Shown here: in pieces, positions 1 through 7,532 of the stretch
How positions within the stretch are numbered: the stretch's first letter is position 1
How the letters are laid out: every line of letters starts with the position of its first letter
Assembly (NCBI GenBank): GCA_002726395.1
Contig: PBTA01000046.1
Coordinates: 12,128-22,316, forward strand
Reading direction: 5' to 3'
DNA: 10,189 nt
Origin: Methanobacteriota archaeon
Lineage (GTDB): Archaea; Thermoplasmatota; Poseidoniia; Poseidoniales; Poseidoniaceae
Program-made: the position numbers and the translations under genes
Notes under the pieces: generated by a model
Databases searched by the model: none
What the model saw: only the letters and a program-made list of their open reading frames with translations
What the model was told of the DNA's origin: nothing

Positions 1-346
1 GGGGTCTGGTTTAGGCACAGCAACATAGTCAACAAAAGCAATTGGTTCAGCGCCAACACACAACAAATCATTGACATTCATTGCCATACAATCAATTCCT
101 ACACCAGCCCATTGGTTTAGTAAGGAGGCAATTTGTAATTTGCTGCCAACTCCATCTGTAGCTAAGGCAAGTAAATTATCGCCGAATTCAATCAGGCCAC
201 CAAAGCCCGCCGGGCAAATCTACCGGCGCACCCGGGGTGCCTGCAGGTCGGACAGACTTTCCTAATGAGGAGATTAGAGATGCTACTGCTGAACCCTCTA
301 AGTCAATGTCGACGCCAGCACTGGCGTAATCCATCTTATCTGTCAT
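1..346 (-). CDS. purM: Phosphoribosylformylglycinamidine cyclo-ligase (AIR synthetase), N-terminal part, frameshifted
   Basis: PurM closes the imidazole ring of formylglycinamidine ribonucleotide, using ATP, in de novo purine synthesis in the cytoplasm. The first 46 codons from the ATG at 346 give a typical N-terminus (YASAGVDID, then GAPVDLPG). That frame then stops at about 188. One frame over, the protein continues as GGFGGLIEFGDN, ATDGVGSK, GIDCMAMNVND and VGAEPIAFVDY, all hallmark PurM segments including the DGVGSK ATP-binding motif, and stays open to the window edge. Removing one G from the triple G at 206-208 joins the frames exactly. The start is preceded by CTGGGA at a 5-base spacing. 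A TTG 42 bases upstream, overlapping the esterase stop, would add residues unlike PurM and was not chosen. The gene lies 38 bases behind the esterase gene and may be cotranscribed with it. The 3' part lies outside the window. Family assignment is firm; whether the frameshift is real is open. Confidence 0.9.
205..208 (-). other. purM: Apparent +1 frameshift inside purM
   Basis: On the coding strand the bases read CCC GGC GGG CTT TGG, where the family expects Pro-Gly-Gly-Phe-Gly-Gly. Dropping one G gives CCC GGC GGC TTT GGT GGC and restores the PurM reading frame for the 69 remaining codons in the window. The site lies in a locally GC-rich patch (about 205-250). A sequencing or assembly error is the simplest cause; a true mutation is possible. 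Confidence 0.8.
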
Positions 347-384
347 AGTACTCCCAGCAACAGGCAGGCAATGAATAAACCGGC

Positions 385-1389
385 TCAAGAGTAGAGTGCC
401 TTAGCAAGCAGAGGCATACTGGTATCCAACCGATAATCAATACCAGAATGCGTACCTTGGAACTCTTCCCAGTGGTGTTTAATGCCATATTCGCCTAGTA
501 ATTCTACAAATAATCTACTGCCATACTGTATGCCATATTGATCTGCATCTCCGCAATCAATAAACAACAGTTCTAGTGAGGCTAATGAATTATGATTTAT
601 CTTGACCGATTCAACAGGGTCATATTCTTGCCAATTATTCCAGATTTCTAAGTCTACAGAACAAGTTCTTAGGTCAAACGGTAACGTCAATTTAGCAGTC
701 TTACCATATGAGGCAGACATTGCACAAATCATCAATGCATGGAAATCATCGCCACTCAACTTGCTGCAACCTTTTACGTGATTCAAGAAATTTTCTAAAC
801 CGCCAACCCGGTTAATCTGGGTCGCAGTTTTATGAAAATCAGCCTGATATAGGTTTTCAAATCCAACGTCACCAGAGTGTGACGCTATCGCATGCCATTG
901 GCCAGGGTTGTGTAGTGCATTGTGTAGTGCGCCATAGCCGCCAGAAGATTTACCGAATAAAGCGAATTTCCCATTGGTCATGTATCTTTGAGAAAGTTCT
1001 TGTTTCAAAGGACCATTGAGCCAAGAACTCCATTGGCCCAGGATAGGGGAATCAACAAACTGGTTACCCCCCAAAGAGGTAAAACAATCAGGCATAACCA
1101 GTATTGTCGGCCTCATCAATCCATCATTGACTAATCTTTCATGTCGTTGAGGAAGCGTCTCACAAAAGGCTCTCCAACCAGCTCTGGCTAGTCCAGACGA
1201 AGTAAATGGTGCAAGGTAAACCATTACCGGTAAACGCTCGCCTTGGTTAATAGCCTCTACCCCTTGTACTGGAATATGAACCAAGACCTCTCTTGTAAGC
1301 GGGTCACCTATTGAATTAGCCAGTAATGGTGAGTGAAATGAAAACCGCTCAAGCAGACCCATTGTAGGGGCGAAATTATGTTCGGGCAT
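385..1389 (-). CDS. Putative esterase, alpha/beta hydrolase (esterase D-like family)
   Basis: A 334-residue protein with no signal peptide, so probably cytoplasmic. It looks like a serine hydrolase of the putative-esterase family (S-formylglutathione hydrolase/antigen 85-like fold). The core begins with a beta strand at about 54-60 (PVMVYLAPF). It has the nucleophile elbow GKSSGGYGA with Ser148 as the likely nucleophile, an acid-loop candidate at FIDCGDADQ (Asp278, 281 or 283) and the catalytic His at GTHSG (His314) near the C-terminus. The order and spacing fit a complete alpha/beta hydrolase. The true substrate cannot be read from the sequence; carboxylic ester hydrolysis is inferred from the family. 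The gene is divergent from mcm and is followed 38 bases downstream by purM. The ATG at 1389 has no convincing Shine-Dalgarno element, so its transcript may be nearly leaderless. Confidence 0.8.
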   Translation of the reverse strand: MPEHNFAPTMGLLERFSFHSPLLANSIGDPLTREVLVHIPVQGVEAINQGERLPVMVYLAPFTSSGLARAGWRAFCETLPQRHERLVNDGLMRPTILVMPDCFTSLGGNQFVDSPILGQWSSWLNGPLKQELSQRYMTNGKFALFGKSSGGYGALHNALHNPGQWHAIASHSGDVGFENLYQADFHKTATQINRVGGLENFLNHVKGCSKLSGDDFHALMICAMSASYGKTAKLTLPFDLRTCSVDLEIWNNWQEYDPVESVKINHNSLASLELLFIDCGDADQYGIQYGSRLFVELLGEYGIKHHWEEFQGTHSGIDYRLDTSMPLLAKALYS

Positions 1390-1407
1390 GATAGGGCTAA
1401 AGGGTCA

Positions 1408-1536
1408 TTACTGATTTGTTAAACGGTTCCGCATAATTACAATGGACACTGGTTTTTTTGGCGGTAAAGCGGCTACAGAACCCACTAACTTTCCAGTGGA
1501 AACGCAGGGGTAGTAAGAATCTACAGAAGTAATCAT
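1408..1536 (-). CDS. Possible small protein of 42 residues, unrecognised (doubtful)
   Basis: A short ORF fills most of the divergent region. It begins at an ATG preceded by GAGGGT only two bases away, ends with two consecutive in-frame stops (TAA TGA) and lies 18 bases before the esterase gene in the same orientation. The product has no recognisable motif: a Cys/Tyr-containing start, PPKKP in the middle and a basic end (RNRLTNQ). The frame can be extended upstream into mcm, which argues for chance openness. The supposed mcm TATA box overlaps its start. Without homologues this is a weak candidate, and the region may simply be regulatory. Confidence 0.2.
   Translation of the reverse strand: MITSVDSYYPCVSTGKLVGSVAALPPKKPVSIVIMRNRLTNQ
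1417..1425 (-). promoter_or_regulatory. Candidate TATA-like element for the esterase-purM transcript
   Basis: On the minus strand the bases read GTTTAACAA, centred about 32 bases upstream of the esterase ATG. An archaeal start site about 26 bases downstream would fall near 1395, giving an almost leaderless transcript. This agrees with the absence of a Shine-Dalgarno element there. The match to the archaeal TATA consensus is only fair. Confidence 0.3.
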
Positions 1537-1541
1537 ATACC
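1533..1541 (+). promoter_or_regulatory. Candidate TATA box for the mcm-led gene string
   Basis: TCATATACC is preceded by a purine-rich stretch (AGAAGTAA) that could act as a BRE. Transcription starting about 26 bases downstream, near 1562, would leave a leader of roughly 28 bases carrying the mcm Shine-Dalgarno element at 1579-1584. This is a position and composition argument only. Confidence 0.35.
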
Positions 1542-1578
1542 CTCGACGAATAGAATGACAGTCTACCCAGACAAGAAA

Positions 1579-1584
1579 AGGTGC
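1579..1584 (+). promoter_or_regulatory. Ribosome binding site that sets the mcm start
   Basis: AGGTGC lies exactly five bases before the ATG at 1590 and pairs with the archaeal 16S 3' end (CACCUCC-type anti-SD). The GTG at 1581 could be taken as a start, but it lies inside this element, so the ATG is preferred. Confidence 0.6.
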
Positions 1585-1589
1585 TATCA

Positions 1590-3716
1590 ATGTTGCAAGA
1601 GTTTGATTTGGCGGCAAGATGGACGTCGATGATTCAAGACCTGTACGCTGAAGCCGTGCACAATCTTGCTCAAAAGTGGCCAGACGAACAATCGCTTGAG
1701 GTTTCTTATCGACTTATCGAAGGTTTTGATGACGATTTTGCTCAAAACATAATCGCCAAGCCGGACTTGCATTTCCAAGCAGCTAATCAAGCACTAAGGC
1801 AATTTTTACAAGACGAAGGTCACACCTCGATGTACCCCTTTGTCAGAATCATCCACTTACCAAGCGATCAAGTTAGAACGGTTTCACAACTTAGAGCCGA
1901 TGATATCAGCATGATGCTGTCAATTGACGCGATTGCCACTAAGATTTCTGGAGTTAGACCAAGGATTTACTCCGCATCTTTCTTGTGTGCATCTTGCGGT
2001 CATGTTACCGATGTAAAGCAACCAAATGAACAAGAATTGGTCGAGCCGATAGAATGTTCACAGATCGACGGCGGATGCGGCCGTCCAAAACGCCAGACTA
2101 GATTCATATTACAGGAAGATGAATCGATACTAATCAATTCTCAATTTATCGAATTACAAGAATCTCCAGAACAATTGAAAGGAGGCATTCAACCTGAAAG
2201 AATTATTTGCATCGGTGAACATGATATCGCTGGAAAATTAAACCCAGGCGATCGAGTAAAGGCCAACGGCGTGCTATTTATCCGTTCACAACGCAAGGGT
2301 GGCAAAGATACTCCTGTATTCGATATATTCCTTCGAATTCATTCTTTGGAGCGACAAAATGTCCCGCTTGAAGAGATTTCAATAACCGAAGATGAAGAAC
2401 TAGAGATAAAGGAATTAGCAAGTCGCTCAGACATTTATGACCTATTTAGTGAGAGTATTGCACCATCTATCTTTGGTATGTCTAGAGTTAAGGAATCATT
2501 GATGCTACAATTATTCGGTGGAGTCGCCAGACTAAATCCAGACGGTACTAGAAACCGCGGTGATATCCATATTCTGCTAATGGGGGACCCCGGTGTTGCG
2601 AAATCACAACTGCTTGACTATATGTCAAAGATTTCTCCAAGAGGCCAGTTTACTTCCGGACAATCAGCATCTGCTGCAGGTTTGACTGCCGCTGCTGTGC
2701 AGGACTCTGCCGCCGATGGTAGATGGACTCTCGAGGCCGGTGCACTTGTTCTAGCAGACCTTGGCCTTGCAGCAATTGATGAATTCGACAAGATGAATGA
2801 AACTGATAGGTCGAGTATGCACGAAGCCATGGAGCAACAAACCATTTCAATTTCTAAGGCGGGAATAAATGCCAGTTTGCGAACTAGGTGTGCAGTACTG
2901 GCAGCAGCCAACCCTAAGAGTGGTAAATTTGAACCAGTTTCCGATATTCCATTTACTGCGCAAATAAATTTAGCACCTCCATTAGTTTCTCGATTTGATA
3001 TAATCTGGCTGCTTACCGATATTGCCGAACAAGAAAAAGACGCAAAAATTGCCCGTCACATCATTAACAATAGGTTACTTGGAACTAGTGAATTATTAGT
3101 TAATCAGGGCAGTGCCCCAGACCCGTCGAGAAAATCTTCAGCCGGAATGAAGAAATCTCAAGAGGGCGATGAAATTCTTTCAAAAGACTTAATCAGGAAA
3201 TATATTGCTTATTCAAAGCGAAGTATTCATCCCAAATTGGAAGAGGAAGCAAGGAATAGAATTGTTGCATTTTATGTTGAAACTAGGAAGAAGGGCGGAG
3301 AATCATCAGATAGTGTGTCAATTACCGCAAGATCTCTAGAAGCCGTTGCTAGGATGGCTGAAGCGAGTGCCAGAATTCGTCTTGCAGATATAGCCACAGT
3401 TGAGGACGTTGAGCGGGCAATTCGTTTGACTAGAACTTGGCGTAATGAGCTAATGGGTGAAAATTTCGACGAAACAGCATTGCATACTGGAAAGAAAGCA
3501 GGTGCTAGAAACAGTGAAAGAATATTATTGGATATAATTGGAGATTTACAAGCTGCTTCAACTGACAACATCAAAGTGGCAAGCCTAATCGATATATTCA
3601 ATGAGGCTCAAAGCCATAATATCGATCGGACTAAGGTTGAAGATATGATTGAAAAGATGATTAGAGAAGGTCGCTTAATGAGGCCTCGCGGTTATGAATC
3701 AATTCAAAAGTTGTGA
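1590..3716 (+). CDS. mcm: Replicative minichromosome maintenance (MCM) helicase
   Basis: The 708-residue product is the ATP-driven 3'-5' hexameric helicase that unwinds DNA at archaeal replication forks. Residues 1-260 form the N-terminal region: a helical domain, a zinc ribbon with Cys133, Cys136, Cys156 and Cys163, and an OB fold (NPGDRVKANGV, then a hairpin with RSQRKGGKD). The AAA+ core has Walker A GDPGVAKS (332-339), Walker B IDEFDKM (396-402), sensor 1 in AAANPKSGKF (Asn441), arginine finger SRFD (Arg468) and a sensor 2 region TARSLEAVARMAEASAR (Arg581). A Ser/Gly/Lys-rich linker (about 505-527) precedes the end of the core, and the last 65 or so residues fit a winged helix. Length is normal for the family. 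There is no intein at Walker A, a place where archaeal mcm genes sometimes carry one. The gene starts the plus-strand string, 45 bases before gatE. The second cysteine pair is spaced C-x6-C rather than the more usual C-x2-C. Confidence 0.97.
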   Translation: MLQEFDLAARWTSMIQDLYAEAVHNLAQKWPDEQSLEVSYRLIEGFDDDFAQNIIAKPDLHFQAANQALRQFLQDEGHTSMYPFVRIIHLPSDQVRTVSQLRADDISMMLSIDAIATKISGVRPRIYSASFLCASCGHVTDVKQPNEQELVEPIECSQIDGGCGRPKRQTRFILQEDESILINSQFIELQESPEQLKGGIQPERIICIGEHDIAGKLNPGDRVKANGVLFIRSQRKGGKDTPVFDIFLRIHSLERQNVPLEEISITEDEELEIKELASRSDIYDLFSESIAPSIFGMSRVKESLMLQLFGGVARLNPDGTRNRGDIHILLMGDPGVAKSQLLDYMSKISPRGQFTSGQSASAAGLTAAAVQDSAADGRWTLEAGALVLADLGLAAIDEFDKMNETDRSSMHEAMEQQTISISKAGINASLRTRCAVLAAANPKSGKFEPVSDIPFTAQINLAPPLVSRFDIIWLLTDIAEQEKDAKIARHIINNRLLGTSELLVNQGSAPDPSRKSSAGMKKSQEGDEILSKDLIRKYIAYSKRSIHPKLEEEARNRIVAFYVETRKKGGESSDSVSITARSLEAVARMAEASARIRLADIATVEDVERAIRLTRTWRNELMGENFDETALHTGKKAGARNSERILLDIIGDLQAASTDNIKVASLIDIFNEAQSHNIDRTKVEDMIEKMIREGRLMRPRGYESIQKL

Positions 3717-3761
3717 ATAATCAATCGTTGCTATCTTGAATGATGAACTACTGGGATTGGT

Positions 3762-5792
3762 ATGGCGGAGCCACATATCACCGAACCTGAAGGTGATGTA
3801 GCAGATGCTAGTAATCTAAATCCTCAACAATTAGGGTTTATGTGCGGCATAGAAGTTCACCAGCAATTAGCTACTGGAAAATTACATTCAAGGCAGCCAG
3901 GTGATTTGTATGATGTCACGATGGAAAGTCTACCTGCAAATTGGCCTAAATTCTCAAGAAAACTACGGGCGGCCCGTGGAGAAGGCGGTCGCATTGATAT
4001 TGCTGCTAGGTTTGAAACCAAAAGAAACCGTTCATTTGAATATGTCCAATCGCCTAATTCAGGATTAATTGAACTTGACGAACAACCACCACTTAGTCAT
4101 GATGACGAAGCATTGGATATTGCTTTGACTACTGCGGCTTTACTTGAAGCCAAACCAGTCCCCTTGTTGCAGACAATGCGTAAGACAGTAGTAGATGGGT
4201 CAAATACTAGCGGTTTTCAAAGAACAACACTTGTATCAACCGGGGGCGAATTGCAAACAGAAAGTGGTCCAGTTGGAATTTCTGTATTATTGTTGGAAGA
4301 AGATAGTGCTAGGAAATTGGACACCTATCAAACGGATACTGGAGAATGTGTAATCTACAATCTAGACCGACTTGGCCTTCCGCTGATTGAAATCGCAACT
4401 GAGCCTGATGTCAAGACTCCAAACCATGCAAAGGAGACCTCAATTGCCCTTGGAAGAACACTTAGACAAACCAGGAGGGTGCGCAGAGGACTTGGTAGCA
4501 TCAGACAAGATCTCAACGTATCGTTAGCCTGCGGTGATAGAATTGAGATAAAAGGCTGTCAAGATCTAAATTGGATTCCAAGAATAATTAGGCTAGAAAT
4601 GGCTCGCCAGTTACACTTTTACCGCTTAGCAAATACTCTTCGTAGCAAATTTTCATTGCCTGCCTTGCCACCAGATAGAAGACTAGATGATGCAGCAGTT
4701 GAGGCAGAAGTTAGCCAAGAAATCGCCAAACAATTACCACTTAACCTAGCCGACGTAAGCGAATTATTTTCCGGTTGCGAATCAAAGATGGTGATAACCG
4801 GCTTAAGCAGCGGCTCGCAAATGATTGCTCTACCGTTACCCGGCCTTGACGGGCTTATTGGTGCAAAACAATCAGACCTTGAAGGTTCTCAATTGCCAAG
4901 ACTTGGCAGAGAATTAGCCGGCGCAGCAAAATTAGCCGGTGTCAAAGGCGTATTCCATTCTGATGAGTTACCGGCTTACGGCATCGAATCCAGCCACGTC
5001 AGCGGAGTGCGTAACCTGCTAAATCTATCCGATAGTGACGCTTTTGTATTGTGTTTAGCACCTAGATGGCAAGCAGATTTAGCCCTTGAAAGCGTTTTAT
5101 TAAGAGCCCGAGCTGCATGGCATAGAATCCCTCAAGAAGTTCGCAACGTGGTGGTCAAGAAAGGCTCTCCAGAAGATGGTACAACCGCACCAATGCGACC
5201 TCTTCCAAGCGGGGCGCGAATGTATCCCGAAACAGATATCCCAACCACTTCAGTAAGCAGTTCTATGTGGCAAAGTATCCTAGAAAATATGCCTATGACC
5301 GATGCAGAAAGGCAAGATAGATTGAGCAAATATGATATTTCAGGCGATCAATGCGAACAACTTCTCGCTAGGGAATTAGATGATAGTTTTGTAGATTATC
5401 AAAACGATTTACCAGCAAAGGGTTGGGCGACAGTATTGTTGGAAAATGATGAAGTTGACCCTGCACTTTCCAGTTTGGTATTATTAGCAAAAGAACAGGG
5501 AGAACTCACCCGCGAAGCAATCAATGACGTAATTACAAATTTTGCTGATACTGGCGCGACCATGGCAGAAATCCAATCCTTTGCCGAACAAAACGGGTTG
5601 AAGCCAGCAGATACATCTTCTTTACAATCAGTAATAGACGCCGTAGTTCTCGAGCGAATTGATTTTGTTAAAGAGCGGGGTATGGGTGCGATAGGCCCTC
5701 TTATGGGAGTGGTTATGCAAAAGGCAGGAGCTGCAGACGGTAAAGCAGTCAGCGCTCTGCTAAAACAGGCAATCATGGATGCAACTAAGTGA
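3762..5792 (+). CDS. gatE: Glu-tRNA(Gln) amidotransferase subunit E (GatDE complex)
   Basis: GatE works with the asparaginase-like GatD, which supplies ammonia. Together they phosphorylate and amidate Glu-tRNA(Gln) to Gln-tRNA(Gln) in archaea that lack a direct GlnRS route. The 676-residue product has the GatB/E cradle signatures in order: GIEVHQQL (29-36), DGSNTSGFQRT (145-155), VGISVLLLEEDSARKL (171-186), LDRLGLPLIEIATEPD (201-216), GSIRQDLNVS (245-254) and RMYPETDIP (486-494). The GatE-specific AspRS-like insertion lies at roughly 300-440 (FHSDELPAYGI), which separates it from GatB. The YqeY-like helical tail that contacts tRNA covers about 505-676, ending with the GPLMGVVMQKAGAADGK motif. 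It is slightly longer than the usual 620-650 residues because of a 20-residue acidic N-terminus. The cysteines expected after HQQL are absent (KLHSRQPG). gatD is not in the window. CTGGGA lies five bases before the ATG. The stop codon overlaps the next gene's Shine-Dalgarno region. Confidence 0.96.
   Translation: MAEPHITEPEGDVADASNLNPQQLGFMCGIEVHQQLATGKLHSRQPGDLYDVTMESLPANWPKFSRKLRAARGEGGRIDIAARFETKRNRSFEYVQSPNSGLIELDEQPPLSHDDEALDIALTTAALLEAKPVPLLQTMRKTVVDGSNTSGFQRTTLVSTGGELQTESGPVGISVLLLEEDSARKLDTYQTDTGECVIYNLDRLGLPLIEIATEPDVKTPNHAKETSIALGRTLRQTRRVRRGLGSIRQDLNVSLACGDRIEIKGCQDLNWIPRIIRLEMARQLHFYRLANTLRSKFSLPALPPDRRLDDAAVEAEVSQEIAKQLPLNLADVSELFSGCESKMVITGLSSGSQMIALPLPGLDGLIGAKQSDLEGSQLPRLGRELAGAAKLAGVKGVFHSDELPAYGIESSHVSGVRNLLNLSDSDAFVLCLAPRWQADLALESVLLRARAAWHRIPQEVRNVVVKKGSPEDGTTAPMRPLPSGARMYPETDIPTTSVSSSMWQSILENMPMTDAERQDRLSKYDISGDQCEQLLARELDDSFVDYQNDLPAKGWATVLLENDEVDPALSSLVLLAKEQGELTREAINDVITNFADTGATMAEIQSFAEQNGLKPADTSSLQSVIDAVVLERIDFVKERGMGAIGPLMGVVMQKAGAADGKAVSALLKQAIMDATK
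5787..5792 (+). promoter_or_regulatory. Ribosome binding site of the propeller gene, formed from the gatE stop region
   Basis: AAGTGA contains the gatE stop codon and lies five bases before the ATG at 5798, the same spacing as in mcm and the second pth2. The GTG at 5789 would give a four-base GTGA overlap with gatE and is the alternative start. The element is one mismatch from AGGTGA. Confidence 0.4.
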
Positions 5793-5797
5793 ATAGA

Positions 5798-7492
5798 ATG
5801 CGAATAATCATCACATTTTTTGCCGTGTTATTATTCCTATTAGTTCCCATTAGTGCTGCAGAATCAAATGATAATAATTGGACAAGTGACCTGACCCAGC
5901 AATGGAATATAGATTTCGAATCAGTTTACGTTTCAACTAAGCCGATTATTGTTGATCAATCAATTTATGTAAGGACCTCATCTTCAACAATTGATAATGG
6001 TATACCAACAATATATTCTCTAGATTTATCTGGCAATGAGCAATGGAAAGTTACTAATCCAAATTCAACTAAACAAGACATGTCACCAATATTATTTGTT
6101 AGTGCTGGGACTGGAGAATGTGGTGATTGGCCAGACATGCTCCTGATAGGTTGGTCAGACGGACTTTTCCAAGCATTAAATCCGACAAACGGCAATGTTA
6201 TCTGGCAACATAATACAGAGTTTCTAAGTTGGGGGATAACTGGTGAAGCAACATTAGACGATGACTCAGTGATAATCCCAACAAGAACTGGAATTGAAAA
6301 ACTCTGTTTGGATGGTAGTCTGGAATTTTCTCAACAACTAGGGCTAGGCTGGAGAAATAGTGCAACTGCGCTGGATGGGGGGTATTGGATTGGCGATGAG
6401 TCGGGAACTCTGTGGCATGTGCCTGCTAACCAATCAGTCAATTCATACTCTATTGGGGAAGGGAAAATTCGTCACCAGCCGTTAATTATTGATAATGACA
6501 ATTTACTAATCCATTTACAATTGCCTACTGAAAGCGAACTTCATTTGCTAGACACCACTTCAGGCGAGTTAACTACCGTAGCAAAATTGGGCCCGTCTCC
6601 AGCCATGCCTGAGACAATGGGTCAATACGTAATTACCGCTGATTCCAGCTATGTGACGCTGATTGACTGCTTGGGAATTTGTCAAATGGTGAACCAAGTC
6701 CCTTTCAGGTCTAATGGCGAGGTTTCAATAATTTTTGATGACCATATTGTCCTGCCCCATAACTCTCAAGAGGGTGGGTACGGTGTTTTCACAATTTCAG
6801 ATGAAGGAGAATTATACCTGCTCAATACGCTAAATTTTGCGGACGATTGGTACGGAACAGCAGGGCTAGCAGGACAAGAGGTTAACGGGCAAAAGCAACT
6901 GCTGGTGGTGAATGATAATGCAAATCTCAAGTTCTTATCAACTGATTATGTCCTACTCCCTGAATCAAGTAGCGCAGATTCGGATTGGACAACCATCATT
7001 GCTATGTTACTGGCTTTGATAATCATTTCAACCACTGGCATCCAACTTCTAAGGGAGCGATTTCAATCGGCATTCAAATTCTTTATTTTGTTCATCACAA
7101 TATTGGTCTACTTTAGTCTTGGAGATATAGTCAGCGCTTGGGCTGATCTTGTTAACGACGCAGATGATAGTGACCCAGAGGATGTTTGGTCGGAAAATTG
7201 GCCAGACGACTGGCTGGGTACGCAAGTTGTGGTGTTTGAATTTAAGGATGGGCTCATCGAATCTGGCGGTCATGTAAGCCATGATGACGTACTTCAATTA
7301 ACCAAACATGTAACTAGCGAACTGGGTATTGAGCTTGAAATTTCTGATACCAGTTTCGGAAAATATGTAGTAAGCATTGATGGAAAATCAGGTGAAGGAT
7401 GGGAGTATTATGTCAACGGCCAAGCAGGCTCGGTATCAGCAGAGTATCAATCACTTGATTCTAATGTAGTAGTGGTTTGGAAACAACTCTAG
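5798..7492 (+). CDS. Surface-anchored PQQ-like beta-propeller protein with C-terminal DUF4430 (transcobalamin-like) domain
   Basis: The 564-residue product starts with a Sec signal peptide (hydrophobic core about 3-20, probable cleavage near PISA-AES). Residues 28-390 resemble a PQQ/WD-like propeller: repeated strands such as IYSLDLSGNEQW, DGLFQALNPTNGNVIWQ, GTLWHVP, LHLLDTTSGEL and GELYLLNTL. Two membrane helices follow (about 397-418 and 427-448), joined by a basic loop RERFQSAFK, so the hairpin dips in and returns outside. After an acidic linker rich in Asp and Trp, residues 473-564 match DUF4430: VVVFEFKDG, YVVSIDGKSGEGWEYYVNG and a terminal VVVVWK strand. DUF4430 is structurally related to the ligand-binding C-terminal domain of transcobalamin and intrinsic factor. 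CLGIC (291-295) and two other cysteines could form disulfides. The ECF S-component gene follows 40 bases later, suggesting a ligand-capture role. The exact ligand is unknown. An alternative GTG start at 5789 adds three residues. Confidence 0.8.
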   Translation: MRIIITFFAVLLFLLVPISAAESNDNNWTSDLTQQWNIDFESVYVSTKPIIVDQSIYVRTSSSTIDNGIPTIYSLDLSGNEQWKVTNPNSTKQDMSPILFVSAGTGECGDWPDMLLIGWSDGLFQALNPTNGNVIWQHNTEFLSWGITGEATLDDDSVIIPTRTGIEKLCLDGSLEFSQQLGLGWRNSATALDGGYWIGDESGTLWHVPANQSVNSYSIGEGKIRHQPLIIDNDNLLIHLQLPTESELHLLDTTSGELTTVAKLGPSPAMPETMGQYVITADSSYVTLIDCLGICQMVNQVPFRSNGEVSIIFDDHIVLPHNSQEGGYGVFTISDEGELYLLNTLNFADDWYGTAGLAGQEVNGQKQLLVVNDNANLKFLSTDYVLLPESSSADSDWTTIIAMLLALIIISTTGIQLLRERFQSAFKFFILFITILVYFSLGDIVSAWADLVNDADDSDPEDVWSENWPDDWLGTQVVVFEFKDGLIESGGHVSHDDVLQLTKHVTSELGIELEISDTSFGKYVVSIDGKSGEGWEYYVNGQAGSVSAEYQSLDSNVVVVWKQL

Positions 7493-7532
7493 TTTAGGTA
7501 ATGCTCAAGTCATCCAACTGCTAGGCCTGTAT

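Noticed and set aside
228..240. GC-rich inverted repeat (GCACCC, one base, GGGTGC)
   Set aside because: It lies within purM codons for a conserved Gly/Pro-rich segment. The loop of one base is too short for a hairpin, so it is most likely a coding coincidence.
1452..1459. T-run that could be an archaeal terminator on the plus strand
   Set aside because: No plus-strand gene ends upstream of it; it lies between divergent genes, so there is nothing to terminate.
1461..1530. Possible tRNA or structured RNA because of the CCACT/AGTGG stem
   Set aside because: No cloverleaf with acceptor, D and T arms could be assembled on either strand; the stems are short and mutually exclusive.
2618..3601. Several open minus-strand frames opposite mcm
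   Set aside because: They lie antisense to conserved helicase motifs, have compositions dictated by the sense codons and show no recognisable domain.
5399..5776. 125-codon minus-strand open frame opposite the 3' end of gatE
   Set aside because: It overlaps the conserved GatE tail domain in full, and the product is low-complexity Ser/Ala/Ile-rich with no family resemblance.
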